A stretch of 64,000 nt of DNA from contig NZ_JACHCC010000007.1 of the NCBI RefSeq assembly GCF_014207135.1, forward strand, positions 332,882 to 396,881, written 5' to 3'. This document shows, in pieces, positions 17,377 through 26,528 of the stretch (the first letter of the stretch is position 1; each line of letters begins with the position of its first letter). The position numbers and the translations under genes were made by a program. The stretch is from Pedobacter cryoconitis (lineage in GTDB: Bacteria > Bacteroidota > Bacteroidia > Sphingobacteriales > Sphingobacteriaceae). Below the pieces are notes generated by a model. The model searched no databases. It was not told the DNA's origin and saw only the letters and a list, made by a program, of their open reading frames with translations.

Positions 17377-18399
17377 ATGTCACAGGGTTCAAATTTTGTA
17401 GATTACGTTAAGATATGCTGTCGTTCAGGAAAAGGAGGGTCGGGATCTTCACATTTACACCGTGATAAGATGACCTCTACAGGTGGTCCGGATGGTGGTG
17501 ATGGTGGAAGAGGAGGTCATATAGTACTGAGAGGTAATGCTCAATTCTGGACTCTTTTACACTTGAAATACCGTAAACATATACTTGCTTCGGACGGAGG
17601 GCCAGGATCAAGCTCTACCAGTACAGGCAAATCGGGTAAGGATGAATATCTGGATGTCCCTCTGGGAACAATTGCCAAAGATGCTGAAACTGGTGAAGAG
17701 CTTTTTGAAATTACTGAAGACGGACAAACTGAAATCCTGACGCCAGGAGGAAGGGGAGGTCTTGGAAACTGGCATTTTAAAACATCTACTTTGCAAACAC
17801 CACGTTTTGCACAACCTGGAGAATCGGGAACAGAGCAGTGGGTTGTACTTGAATTAAAAGTTTTGGCTGATGTTGGACTGGTAGGTTTCCCTAATGCCGG
17901 AAAATCAACTTTACTTTCTGTGGTTTCGGCTGCAAAACCTGAGATTGCAGATTATCCTTTTACCACCCTTGTGCCTAACTTAGGTATCGTTTCTTACCGG
18001 GCTAATAAGTCATTTGTAATGGCAGATATTCCAGGTATTATCGAGGGGGCTTCTAAAGGAAAAGGTTTGGGGTATCGTTTCTTACGCCATATTGAGCGTA
18101 ACTCTGTATTATTATTCATGGTTCCTGCAGATACAAACAGGACAATTACAGAAGAATACGAGATTCTGAAATCAGAATTACTGGATTATAATCCGGAACT
18201 GATGCAGAAGCCGCATTTACTGGCTATTACTAAATCTGATATGCTGGATGAGGAACTGGTCGCTGAAATTAAAAAAGATCTTCCTGCAAACATACCTTCT
18301 GTGTTTATTTCTTCAGTAGCACAAAAAGGTCTGGTTGAGTTAAAAGATATGATTTGGCAGGCTATAGATGCAGACGACAGCTCTCCTTTGCAAAAATAA
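17377..18399 (+). CDS. obgE: Obg-family GTPase, ribosome assembly
   Basis: An essential GTPase tied to 50S subunit assembly. The 340-residue protein has the glycine-rich Obg fold at residues 1-160 (KGGSGSSHLHRDK, GGPDGGDGGRGG, TPGGRGGLGNWHF). The G domain follows with G1 GFPNAGKST, G2/G3 TTLVPNLG and DIPGIIEGAS, and G4 TKSD. The variable C-terminal OCT domain of some orthologues is absent. It starts right after the adk terminator. Confidence 0.95.
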   Translation: MSQGSNFVDYVKICCRSGKGGSGSSHLHRDKMTSTGGPDGGDGGRGGHIVLRGNAQFWTLLHLKYRKHILASDGGPGSSSTSTGKSGKDEYLDVPLGTIAKDAETGEELFEITEDGQTEILTPGGRGGLGNWHFKTSTLQTPRFAQPGESGTEQWVVLELKVLADVGLVGFPNAGKSTLLSVVSAAKPEIADYPFTTLVPNLGIVSYRANKSFVMADIPGIIEGASKGKGLGYRFLRHIERNSVLLFMVPADTNRTITEEYEILKSELLDYNPELMQKPHLLAITKSDMLDEELVAEIKKDLPANIPSVFISSVAQKGLVELKDMIWQAIDADDSSPLQK

Positions 18400-18579
18400 A
18401 TTTTCTGATTTTTGTTGAATTATTTGCTATTATTCTTAATTATTTTTAAATTAGGGTTAAGAATCAGTGCCTTAACATTTGCTCTCCTAAACACTCTACT
18501 CCATTTCAGAATAGAAATTGCCCTGCAAATGATCTTATAGGCACAGGATTTGTATATCTTCAGTTTAAATTTATATTGT

Positions 18580-18714
18580 ATGGATAAGAGATCATTTAAT
18601 TTCCTGTTTACCGTTGTGGTTGCTTCGATGCTTGTGATAGGCACATTCAAAATTGTTAAGAAGAAAAACCATTCTACGAATACACGTACTTCGGCTACTA
18701 AAGCCATCAAGTAG
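18580..18714 (+). CDS. Small single-pass membrane protein, 44 residues, unknown
   Basis: An ATG at 18580 opens a frame beginning MDKRSFNFLF. It has a basic N-terminus, one hydrophobic segment (FLFTVVVASMLVIGTF), then a lysine-rich stretch KIVKKKN and a Ser/Thr-rich polar tail ending in KAIK. The composition is far from random for AT-rich DNA and fits a small inner-membrane protein. A hairpin starts at its stop codon. The opposite strand has a 96-residue open frame over the same DNA, judged spurious. No family is recognised. Confidence 0.5.
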   Translation: MDKRSFNFLFTVVVASMLVIGTFKIVKKKNHSTNTRTSATKAIK

Positions 18715-18742
18715 AGCCTGCCGTTTTAAAGGCCGGCTCTAC
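18711..18742 (+). terminator. Hairpin at the end of the small membrane protein gene
   Basis: GTAGAGCC and GGCTCTAC form a perfect 8-base stem with a further internal GCC/GGC pair, starting at the stop codon. No clear U-tract follows. Confidence 0.5.
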
Positions 18743-18919
18743 TAAACTCGTAGCCTTCAGATTTAAAGACAGATAATCGCTATTAATTAATTTGTCTTGT
18801 TTGATTCCCCCTTTCTGCTTTTCCCTTATACCGAAGAGCATCCAATTCCATTGCATTAACTGACCTATAGTTTATCCCAGGTATTTTACTTCGAATAGCT
18901 TATTTAAGGCATATTTTTT

Positions 18920-18927
18920 TACATTTG
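18920..18927 (+). promoter_or_regulatory. -7 box upstream of the TonB receptor
   Basis: TACATTTG matches TANNTTTG exactly. It would place transcription start about 30 bases before the TTG start of the receptor gene. No good -33 box was seen. Confidence 0.45.
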
Positions 18928-18964
18928 CGCTTATTAAGATTAATTTTAAATAGTAAACGCCAAA

Positions 18965-21268
18965 TTGAAGAAAATTTTATTGATCATTCTGCTTGCTTTT
19001 CCAGCGGGCTTATTCGCACAATCCATTATCAGAGGCCGTGTAATTGATGAACAAGGTACTCCCGTTTTTAATATTACTGTTTCCCTTCAGGGGAAGAAAA
19101 ATGCAACTAAAACTGATGCCAATGGCCAGTTTATACTGGAGCCGGTAGTTGAAGGTGATTACAAATTAAGCGCTTCTGCATTAGGTTATCAGTCAATCCT
19201 GAAAACTATACATATTACAGGGAAAGATGATATCGTGCTGGAATTGTCTTTGCAACCGTTAGGGGGGCTCAACGAAGTGGTTGTAACAGCTTCAAGGAAT
19301 AAAGAAACTATCGGAGAAGTCCCTTCTTCGGTTAAAATTCTGAATTCAAAGCAGATTGAAATTCAGCGAAGTATTTCAACTGATCTCAATCAACTACTAT
19401 CCTATAATATTCCGGCATTAACGTTAGGAACAAATACTGCCACGAATAAAGGACAAACTCTCAGAGGTAGAAATGCACTGGTTATGATAGATGGTATTCC
19501 GCAGTCTACTCCTTTACGTAATGGAGAACGTGATTTCAGGAGTATTGATCCTTCAGTTATTGAGCGGATAGAAGTCATAGAAGGATCTACCGCAATTTAT
19601 GGCAACGGAGCTGACGGAGGGATAATTAATTATATTACCCGTAAGCCGGACAAAAATCAAAAATTGAGTTCAGTTACTGAATTGTCTGCTATGGGTTCAT
19701 TAGTCAATTCGGCAAACTCTACCGGAACTAAAATAGCGCAGCTTTTTTCTGGTCGGGTCAATAAATTCGATTACGTACTCAGTGGAACATATGAACAGAC
19801 AGGGGTAAATAAGGATGCGAATGGGGTAGTGATCTCACCATTTCAGTCCTTAAGTGAAACAACGAGTAAAAATGTGTTTGCCAAAGCAGGGTACGATATT
19901 AATGATAAGAACAGAATTGAAGTCATGTTTAATTACTTTAATACCATTCAGAATAGCAATTATGTTGATTCCAGCGGTATATATGGAGTCCGTCCGATCA
20001 CAGGTAAACTGGGAAAAGCCCTAGGAGCAAATCAGGGAACCCCATATAACTACAATGCCTATATCCAGTATACAAACAGAGAATTGTTTAAAGGAACTTC
20101 GCTAAACCTGAACCTCTATATGCAGGACTTCTATTCCATATTTGAATATTCAGATTTTTATAAACCAGCGGGTAATTCAGCTATCGGATCTAAGAAAAAA
20201 GGGGCAAGAATAAACTTTAATACGCAATATAAGTTTTCTCCTGTGATAGAGGGAGATGTTACCTATGGTGTCGATATTTTGAATGATATCACTAAACAGG
20301 ATCTGGTCGACGGAAGAGGTTTTGTGCCGGAAATGAATATGAAGAATTATGCACCCTACGCACAATTAAAGACATTTCTGTTTAGGAACCTGATTTTTAA
20401 AACAGGTGCGCGTTACGAGAATATTAGCCTGAGCATTCCGGATTACACTACTATTCCGTTTGGTGCGTATAAAGGAGGAGTTGCTGTTAAAGGTGCTGAT
20501 CTAAGCTACAACGCCTTAGTGTTTAATGCTGGATTAAGATATGCTAAATGGAATGTCTTTAATCCCTTTGTAAGTTTTTCACAGGGCTTTTCCCTGTATG
20601 ATTTAGGTCGTACTTTGCGTTTGAGTGTGGTAGATGATATCCGAAAAATCGAGACTAAGGCCATTATAACGAATAACTATGAAGTAGGATTTAGCTCTAA
20701 CTGGAAAAAACTAAGTTTCACAGGTGCTTATTATATCAGTACTTCGGATCTTGGCTCCAGTCTGAAAGATGTGAATGGGGTAGCTACTGCTGAAAGAGCA
20801 CCAGAACGTGTCAATGGTTTTGAAGCTACCGCGAATTATGAATTTCTGGTTAATCTCTCACTTTCGGCAGGATACTCACATCTGAAAGGAACTAAGGAGG
20901 TAAACGGTGAAAAGGTCAGTTTACCGGCTACCCGTATTGCTCCGGATAAGTTTACCAGCAGTGTTAATTACAGTCCTTTTAAAACCTGGGATTTAAGTCT
21001 GTTCTGGATTTACTCTGGTAATGGAACAGCATTCAAGCCAGATGCTAAGGGTAACTATGCACTGGGAGAAGGCCCGATTAAATCATTTAATTTTTTTAAC
21101 CTGTATACGGCTTATCATTTTACCCCTAAAGCAACCCTTAAACTGGGGATAGATAATCTTTTCAATGCAGATTATTACCCGGTTCTATCGCAGGGTAAAG
21201 TAAGGACAGACTCTTATATCAAAGCTAACGGGGCACGTTATAATTTAACGATGTCCTATTCATTTTAA
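18965..21268 (+). CDS. TonB-dependent outer membrane receptor, siderophore-type
   Basis: The 767-residue protein has a signal peptide (KKILLIILLAFPAGLFAQ), a carboxypeptidase-regulatory-like domain at about 20-98 (GRVIDEQGTPVFNITVSLQG), a plug domain (RGRNALVMIDGIPQ, then IERIEVIEGSTAIYGNGADGGIINYITR) and a 22-strand-type barrel ending in the aromatic residue F (LTMSYSF). Its size and lack of a SusD partner point to siderophore or other metal-chelate uptake rather than glycan uptake; the ligand is unknown. The start is a TTG, chosen because the signal peptide begins there and no upstream ATG fits. A bestrophin gene follows after 74 bases. Confidence 0.88.
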   Translation: MKKILLIILLAFPAGLFAQSIIRGRVIDEQGTPVFNITVSLQGKKNATKTDANGQFILEPVVEGDYKLSASALGYQSILKTIHITGKDDIVLELSLQPLGGLNEVVVTASRNKETIGEVPSSVKILNSKQIEIQRSISTDLNQLLSYNIPALTLGTNTATNKGQTLRGRNALVMIDGIPQSTPLRNGERDFRSIDPSVIERIEVIEGSTAIYGNGADGGIINYITRKPDKNQKLSSVTELSAMGSLVNSANSTGTKIAQLFSGRVNKFDYVLSGTYEQTGVNKDANGVVISPFQSLSETTSKNVFAKAGYDINDKNRIEVMFNYFNTIQNSNYVDSSGIYGVRPITGKLGKALGANQGTPYNYNAYIQYTNRELFKGTSLNLNLYMQDFYSIFEYSDFYKPAGNSAIGSKKKGARINFNTQYKFSPVIEGDVTYGVDILNDITKQDLVDGRGFVPEMNMKNYAPYAQLKTFLFRNLIFKTGARYENISLSIPDYTTIPFGAYKGGVAVKGADLSYNALVFNAGLRYAKWNVFNPFVSFSQGFSLYDLGRTLRLSVVDDIRKIETKAIITNNYEVGFSSNWKKLSFTGAYYISTSDLGSSLKDVNGVATAERAPERVNGFEATANYEFLVNLSLSAGYSHLKGTKEVNGEKVSLPATRIAPDKFTSSVNYSPFKTWDLSLFWIYSGNGTAFKPDAKGNYALGEGPIKSFNFFNLYTAYHFTPKATLKLGIDNLFNADYYPVLSQGKVRTDSYIKANGARYNLTMSYSF

Positions 21269-21342
21269 GAGCCTGTTTAAATATTGATTAACTTTGCCGT
21301 GTTTTTACGGGTTTAAACACTGGACTTAATACTATAGATTTT

Positions 21343-22248
21343 ATGATTATCAGGAAAAAGGAAAACTGGTTGAGAATGCTCTTTATCTGGAGAGGTTCGG
21401 TCTTACCTCAGATTTTGTTTCGTCTGCTATTGTTACTCCTGATTTCGGTTCTGGTTGTTTATTGCCGGGGTTCCTTCTTTAATTACAAGATCCAGCTCAA
21501 TCCGGGGCCATTTACCCTTTTTGGTATTGCGCTGGCTATATTTTTTGGTTTCAGAAATAACGTAAGTTATGAGAGGTTCTGGGAAGGCAGGAAACTCTGG
21601 GGTTCCCTTTTGAACACTACCCGTTCCTTATCCAGGCAAGTTCAGGTGCTGACCGGGTCGAAGGAAGGAAATCAATTTGTAGATTTGATGATTTCTTTTA
21701 CTTATGCACTAAAACATCAGTTGCGTCACACAGATGCAACGGCAGATATTAGCAGGATTTCTGGATCAGCCCTGGCAATTCAGTTAAAATCTTCAATTTA
21801 CAAACCAGCTATGCTTGTCAGAGAAATGGGATCATGGATCAGGGAACTCAAATTGCAGGGAAAGCTTGATTCTATACAAGTTGCCAGTCTGGATCAGAAT
21901 TTAAATGAATTATCCAATATTCTGGGGGGATGTGAACGGATCGCCAGTACGCCAATTCCATATACCTATAAAGTATTGTTGCATCGCACTGTTTATATCT
22001 ATTGCTTTCTGCTTCCTTTTGGTTTTGTAGACAGTCTTGGCTGGATGATGCCGATCATTGTTGTTTTTATAGCTTATACTTTTGTTGCCCTGGAGGCTGT
22101 AGCTGATGAACTGGAAGATCCGTTTGGCTTAGAACCTAATGATTTGGCTTTGAATTCATTATGTTCCATGATAGAAAATACGCTATTAGAGCTGACTGAT
22201 CGTGAAACTATTAAGCCTGCACCTGAAAAAAATTACATACTGGATTAA
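21343..22248 (+). CDS. Bestrophin-family (UPF0187) ion channel protein
   Basis: A 301-residue inner-membrane protein with helices near 25-45 (FRLLLLLLISVLVVYC), 55-75 and 210-245. It has the bestrophin core signature FFGFRNNVSYERFWEGRKLWG, then STPIPYTYKVLLHRTVYIYC and LEAVADELEDPFGLEPNDL near the end. Bacterial bestrophins form pentameric channels, and some are cation-selective. The role here is unknown. It follows the TonB receptor on the same strand, which may reflect linked control of ion or metal balance. Confidence 0.87.
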   Translation: MIIRKKENWLRMLFIWRGSVLPQILFRLLLLLLISVLVVYCRGSFFNYKIQLNPGPFTLFGIALAIFFGFRNNVSYERFWEGRKLWGSLLNTTRSLSRQVQVLTGSKEGNQFVDLMISFTYALKHQLRHTDATADISRISGSALAIQLKSSIYKPAMLVREMGSWIRELKLQGKLDSIQVASLDQNLNELSNILGGCERIASTPIPYTYKVLLHRTVYIYCFLLPFGFVDSLGWMMPIIVVFIAYTFVALEAVADELEDPFGLEPNDLALNSLCSMIENTLLELTDRETIKPAPEKNYILD

Positions 22249-22473
22249 TTCATTGGTTATTGTTAAAAATTGTTAATTATTCAGAGATGTATGATTGTTT
22301 TAGACATATTTGAGTAGTAAACAGGTTAGTTTTTATCATTTTTTTTTGTGATTAATACAGTTTTAGAGGTGCCTTTTTGATAAGGGCCCGGTTTTTATAG
22401 ATAAGAAGATATAAGTGTCTGGAAACAGATACATGAAAGAAAAACCCGTTCATACAGGTTTATATTTGGTTAG

Positions 22474-22506
22474 AAAAGGGATGTGTCTGGATGGAACATC
22501 CCTTTC
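22474..22506. terminator. Bidirectional hairpin between bestrophin and surface protein genes
   Basis: AAAGGGATGT and ACATCCCTTT form a 10-base perfect stem with T-rich flanks on both strands. It lies between convergent genes and could end both transcripts. Confidence 0.7.
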
Positions 22507-22543
22507 TTGTTTGCCTATATTCAGCAATATGACTGGTATTTAA

Positions 22544-23194
22544 CTATTTATTTTTAAGTAACTGGACTTCTTCCTTCAGCATCAGCATTTCTTTTTCCTG
22601 TCTGATCAGATGTAATGTCAGCTCTTCAATTTTCTTTAATAATCTGGCATTCATTTCGCCAACGGCAATGCCTTCCTCTTTCACCTGGGCAGCAGATGGT
22701 ATTTCAGGAAGATGTTTGTTTGCCTGAATGTATTTTTCTGTTTCAAGCAGGGAAAGGGAGTTGTAATTATCATTAAATACATAATCAGGCCAGATGCTTA
22801 CATCCACTTTAACTTCTTTGGAATGTATAAGGCCATTTACTGTCAGTTTTGAATCTGGTGCTGTTGTTCCTATACCTACATTACCATTGCCGGTAATCCT
22901 TAATTGTTCTATCATAGACCTAAAACCATACTGTGTATAAAAACGCAGGCCACCTGTATTGTAGGTTTCTTTTTCAAAACCAAATCCACCACCACCTCCG
23001 CCAGAATCAAAACGTATTTTTATAATTCCGGCATTTGAATCATAGGGTATACTTGGATCTCTGATCGTTAGTATTTCCGAAGGGTTAGTAGTTCCTATTC
23101 CCACAAAACCTGTTTCTGGAAAATTATTAGTTTTCTGCGCATGTACATAGCAGCTTGTCAATGCCATCATAAAGACAAAGAGAGAACATTTCAT
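22544..23194 (-). CDS. Secreted surface protein with WPDYVF C-terminal module
   Basis: The 216-residue protein has a signal peptide (CSLFVFMMALTSCYVHAQ). It has short VGIGTTNPSEILTI and GNVGIGTTAPDSKLTVNG motifs of the kind found in phage-tail-like beta-structured repeats. The C-terminal module reads WPDYVFNDNYNSLSLLETEKYI, HLPEIPSA, GIAVGEMNARLL and then a coiled coil. The module resembles S74-type intramolecular chaperone regions but is shorter. It is shared with the larger protein at 41468-42586. It is probably a secreted or surface adhesin-like protein. Downstream of the S24 repressor on the same strand, 55 bases away. Confidence 0.65.
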   Translation of the reverse strand: MKCSLFVFMMALTSCYVHAQKTNNFPETGFVGIGTTNPSEILTIRDPSIPYDSNAGIIKIRFDSGGGGGGFGFEKETYNTGGLRFYTQYGFRSMIEQLRITGNGNVGIGTTAPDSKLTVNGLIHSKEVKVDVSIWPDYVFNDNYNSLSLLETEKYIQANKHLPEIPSAAQVKEEGIAVGEMNARLLKKIEELTLHLIRQEKEMLMLKEEVQLLKNK

Positions 23195-23249
23195 ATTGAT
23201 TAATTTATGGATGTGTTTTAGAGGTTCGTATTTGTATGGTTAAGGAAAT

Positions 23250-23936
23250 CTACAACTGATTTCTGGTAATTTTTCCCTTGACAATGAATAGCCTTCTGAT
23301 GGCTCCTTTGTCCAGGATAGTATCTCCCGGATAATTTGGATTTGCTGCGCGGAGAACAATTTTAGCTGGGTTATTATGTTCAAAAAGCAGTTTAACTGTG
23401 GTAATGCTGTTTGCAGACTCATCAGCCATGACTAAATAAGCTTCGCCCCACTGGATGATATCTTTATTGATAATTTCTCTGACGGCTATAATTTCACCGC
23501 TTGCATATTTTGGATACATACTGTCTCCGTATACCGGTAAATAAGCATCACAGTCATTAAATGGTCTGAAATTAACATAATACTCAGGTTTTTCATTTAA
23601 GAAATCAGTACCCGGTAAAGAAAAGTCCGAAGGATTGATATTCAGAAAAGGTACACCTTCTTTAAGTTCATCTTTATGGCTTGTTTTTTCCTGGTTCTGT
23701 TCTTCTTCTGTAAATATTTTGCCCTTGCCTGTAGCCAGCCAGGTCTCATTGATATGATAATACCTGATCACATCCTCTGAAAGTCTCTTGCCTATCATTC
23801 TCGAGCCGGTTTCGATTGGCGAGAAGTTATTCACGTGTTTAGCTATCGGGCTGTAGAATTCCTGAAGCGTCATTTTCTTTGCAATCCTGATCTCTTTCAG
23901 CCTTGGTCCGAAGTTTTTTCTTTGATTATCAGTCAT
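23250..23936 (-). CDS. XRE/S24 LexA-CI-like repressor
   Basis: The 228-residue protein has an N-terminal helix-turn-helix (about residues 8-65, RLKEIRIAKKMTLQEFYSPI) and a C-terminal S24 peptidase-like domain. The catalytic pair is visible: Ser139 in YGDSMYPKYASGEII and Lys182 in TTVKLLFEH. Such proteins repress prophage or stress genes and may self-cleave when RecA is active. No clear Ala-Gly cleavage site is seen between the domains, so self-cleavage is uncertain. No other phage genes lie nearby, so this is a host-adapted regulator; the adjacent surface protein gene is a plausible target. Confidence 0.82.
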   Translation of the reverse strand: MTDNQRKNFGPRLKEIRIAKKMTLQEFYSPIAKHVNNFSPIETGSRMIGKRLSEDVIRYYHINETWLATGKGKIFTEEEQNQEKTSHKDELKEGVPFLNINPSDFSLPGTDFLNEKPEYYVNFRPFNDCDAYLPVYGDSMYPKYASGEIIAVREIINKDIIQWGEAYLVMADESANSITTVKLLFEHNNPAKIVLRAANPNYPGDTILDKGAIRRLFIVKGKITRNQL

Positions 23937-24156
23937 TTATCTATTTGTGAAAATTAATGGTCAATGATTTGGATCTGCATTTGATCCTGAATTATCTTTA
24001 TTTTATAATTTATTGCAATATACGAAATAAAATTCTTTACGAGTGTATTATTTAAATTATTATTTATGCATTCACTTTGGTCTGCCATCGGTTGAGCAGC
24101 CCGGGGGGAGAGCGGTTATTATTTAATTAGTTTACATCCTTAAGATGATATTTTTA

Positions 24157-24164
24157 TAACTTTG
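24157..24164 (+). promoter_or_regulatory. -7 box of kbl
   Basis: TAACTTTG matches TANNTTTG, with a TTTA at 24131-24134 as a loose -33 element (22-base spacer). This predicts a leader of roughly 17 bases. Confidence 0.5.
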
Positions 24165-24187
24165 GTAGCATCAAATAATTAGCATAT

Positions 24188-25375
24188 ATGTACAAAACAT
24201 TGCAGCCTGTTCTTCAGCAGGAATTAGAACAAATAGAAAAAGACGGATTATACAAGCGCGAAAGAGTGATCATAACTCCTCAGGGGGCTGATATCAAAGT
24301 AAGTACTGGTCAGGAAGTCGTGAATTTTTGTGCCAATAATTATCTGGGATTATCTTCAGATCCAAGAGTAATAACGGCTGCAAAAGATGCAGTTGATAAA
24401 TATGGTTATGGAATGTCTTCTGTCCGCTTTATCTGTGGTACTCAGGATGTACACAAAGAACTGGAGAAAAAACTTTCAGAATTTCTGGGAACTGAGGATA
24501 CTATCTTGTATGCAGCTGCTTTTGATGCGAATGGTGGTGTGTTTGAGCCATTATTTAACGATCAGGATGCAATTATTTCTGATGAACTGAACCATGCCTC
24601 AATCATTGATGGTGTGCGTTTATGTAAGGCAAAACGTTTCCGTTATAAACATAGTGACATGGCTGATCTTGAAGAACAGCTGAAAGCATCTGCAGGTTGT
24701 CGTCACAGGATCATTGTGACAGACGGTGCTTTTTCTATGGATGGTACTATAGCCCAGCTGGATAAGATATGTGATCTGGCGGATAAATATGAAGCACTGG
24801 TTATGATTGATGAATCGCACTGTTCCGGATTCATGGGGAAAACAGGAAGAGGAACTCATGAGCATTGTAATGTAATTGACAGGATAGATATTATCACAGG
24901 TACTTTAGGTAAAGCACTTGGTGGGGCTTCAGGTGGTTTTACAGCTGGTAAAAAAGAGATTATAGATATGCTTCGTCAGCGCTCCAGACCATATTTGTTC
25001 TCCAATACTTTAGCTCCGGCAATAGCAGGTGCTTCGGTTGCTGTACTTGACCTTTTAAATGAAAGTACTGCACTCAGAGATAAATTAGAACATAATACGA
25101 TGTATTTCCGTCAGAAAATGACAGAAGCTGGTTTTGATATCAAAGAAGGCATCCATCCGATTGTTCCGGTTATGTTATATGATGCTAAATTAGCACAGGA
25201 ATTTGCCGCAAAAATGCTGGAAGAGGGCATTTATGTGATTGGATTTTATTATCCGGTAGTTCCTCAGGGAAAAGCACGTATCCGTGTGCAGTTATCAGCA
25301 GCACATGAACAACATCACCTGGATAAAGCAATTGCTGCCTTTATTAAAGTTGGCAAGGAATTAAAGGTAATTTAA
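24188..25375 (+). CDS. kbl: Glycine C-acetyltransferase (2-amino-3-ketobutyrate CoA ligase)
   Basis: A PLP enzyme that splits 2-amino-3-oxobutyrate with CoA into glycine and acetyl-CoA in threonine breakdown. The 395-residue alpha-oxoamine synthase has FCANNYLGLSSDPRV, YGMSSVRFICGTQDVHKELE, DELNHASIIDGVRL, DESHCSGFMG and the PLP lysine in GTLGKALGGASGG. The partner threonine dehydrogenase (tdh) is not in the window. A strong hairpin terminator follows, so the gene is monocistronic. Confidence 0.94.
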   Translation: MYKTLQPVLQQELEQIEKDGLYKRERVIITPQGADIKVSTGQEVVNFCANNYLGLSSDPRVITAAKDAVDKYGYGMSSVRFICGTQDVHKELEKKLSEFLGTEDTILYAAAFDANGGVFEPLFNDQDAIISDELNHASIIDGVRLCKAKRFRYKHSDMADLEEQLKASAGCRHRIIVTDGAFSMDGTIAQLDKICDLADKYEALVMIDESHCSGFMGKTGRGTHEHCNVIDRIDIITGTLGKALGGASGGFTAGKKEIIDMLRQRSRPYLFSNTLAPAIAGASVAVLDLLNESTALRDKLEHNTMYFRQKMTEAGFDIKEGIHPIVPVMLYDAKLAQEFAAKMLEEGIYVIGFYYPVVPQGKARIRVQLSAAHEQHHLDKAIAAFIKVGKELKVI

Positions 25376-25395
25376 TATATACTACATAGAATTGC

Positions 25396-25437
25396 ATGAA
25401 GGCTTCTCCGTTTAAACGGAGAAGCCTTCATGTTTTT
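25396..25437 (+). terminator. Intrinsic terminator of kbl
   Basis: A 15-base perfect stem (ATGAAGGCTTCTCCG with its complement) surrounds a TTTAAA loop and is followed by GTTTTT. It begins about 20 bases after the kbl stop. Confidence 0.88.
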
Positions 25438-25467
25438 AAGGTTAATCAAATATTAATGAAATAGCTG

Positions 25468-25475
25468 TATATTTG
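25468..25475 (+). promoter_or_regulatory. -7 box directly before pheS
   Basis: TATATTTG is an exact consensus match, only 5 bases before the pheS ATG at 25481. Transcription would start at or within a base or two of the ATG, suggesting a leaderless or near-leaderless mRNA. Confidence 0.55.
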
Positions 25476-25480
25476 GCATC

Positions 25481-26518
25481 ATGTTGCAAGCTAAGATTAC
25501 AGAATACACTACAGAAATAAACGCTTTTTCTACTGAAAACGCAGATGAACTAGAGCAGTTCAGAATAAAATTCCTTGGTACCAAAGGGATTATAAAAGAT
25601 ATTTTTGATGAATTTAAAGCAGTATCCCCGGAAGAGAAAAGAACCCTGGGTAAAGTTTTAAATGAATTTAAGCAACTTGCAGAAGCGAAGTATCAAACTT
25701 TGAAAGAGCAGAATCCGGTAGAACTGACCAGAAAAGATGCTGGTTTGGATCTGACGCTTCCAGGCGCTGGTTTTGAGGTAGGAGCGCGTCATCCACTTGC
25801 TTTAGTCAGAAGAGAGATTGTTGAAATCTTCAATAAACTTGGTTTTACTGTAGCAGAGGGGCCTGAAATAGAAGATGACTGGCATAATTTCACAGCTTTG
25901 AATTTCCCTGAAGAGCATCCGGCAAGAGATATGCAGGACACTTTCTTTATTCGTAAAGGCGGTGAAAACGGTGATATTGCACTAAGGACACATACTTCTT
26001 CGGTTCAGGTAAGAATGATGGAAGCGGGTCAACCGCCTTTCAGAGCGTTAATGCCGGGACGTGTTTACCGTAATGAGGCTATTTCAGCCAGAGCACACTG
26101 TTTCTTTCATCAGGTAGAAGGTTTGTATGTGGATGAAAATGTATCTTTTGCAGATTTGAAGCAGACTTTATTCTATTTTGTTCAGGAACTATATGGCGAA
26201 GATACCAAAGTACGTTTCCGTCCTTCTTATTTCCCTTTTACTGAGCCTTCAGCAGAAATGGATATCTCTTGTACCATTTGTAAAGGTGCGGGTTGCCAGC
26301 TGTGTAAATACAGTGGTTGGGTAGAGATCCTGGGTTGTGGTATGGTAGATCCGAATGTACTGGAGAACTGTGGCATTGATAGTAAAAAATATAGTGGTTT
26401 CGCATTCGGAATGGGGATCGAAAGGATTGCCAATCTGAAATTCGAAATCAAGGACTTACGTCTGTTCTCTGAAAATGATCAGCGTTTCCTGAAACAGTTT
26501 AAAACTTCATTAATTTAA
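25481..26518 (+). CDS. pheS: Phenylalanyl-tRNA synthetase alpha subunit
   Basis: The catalytic subunit of the alpha2-beta2 class II synthetase. The 345-residue protein has the N-terminal coiled-coil region (residues 1-85), motif 2 in PGRVYRNEAISARAHCFFHQVEGLYV, HTSSVQVRMM, FRPSYFPFTEPSAEMDISC and motif 3 GFAFGMGIERIANLKF. The beta subunit (pheT) is not adjacent, as is common in this phylum. A small lipoprotein gene and a TetR regulator gene follow closely on the same strand. Confidence 0.95.
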   Translation: MLQAKITEYTTEINAFSTENADELEQFRIKFLGTKGIIKDIFDEFKAVSPEEKRTLGKVLNEFKQLAEAKYQTLKEQNPVELTRKDAGLDLTLPGAGFEVGARHPLALVRREIVEIFNKLGFTVAEGPEIEDDWHNFTALNFPEEHPARDMQDTFFIRKGGENGDIALRTHTSSVQVRMMEAGQPPFRALMPGRVYRNEAISARAHCFFHQVEGLYVDENVSFADLKQTLFYFVQELYGEDTKVRFRPSYFPFTEPSAEMDISCTICKGAGCQLCKYSGWVEILGCGMVDPNVLENCGIDSKKYSGFAFGMGIERIANLKFEIKDLRLFSENDQRFLKQFKTSLI

Positions 26519-26528
26519 TCTCTTTGAT

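Noticed and set aside
18420..18710. Minus-strand ORF of 96 codons after obgE
   Set aside because: No domain or signal, and the opposite strand carries a better small membrane protein with a matching hairpin at its stop.
22544..23936. Prophage
   Set aside because: Only a repressor-like and a tail-like gene are present; no integrase, terminase or capsid genes and no attachment sites.
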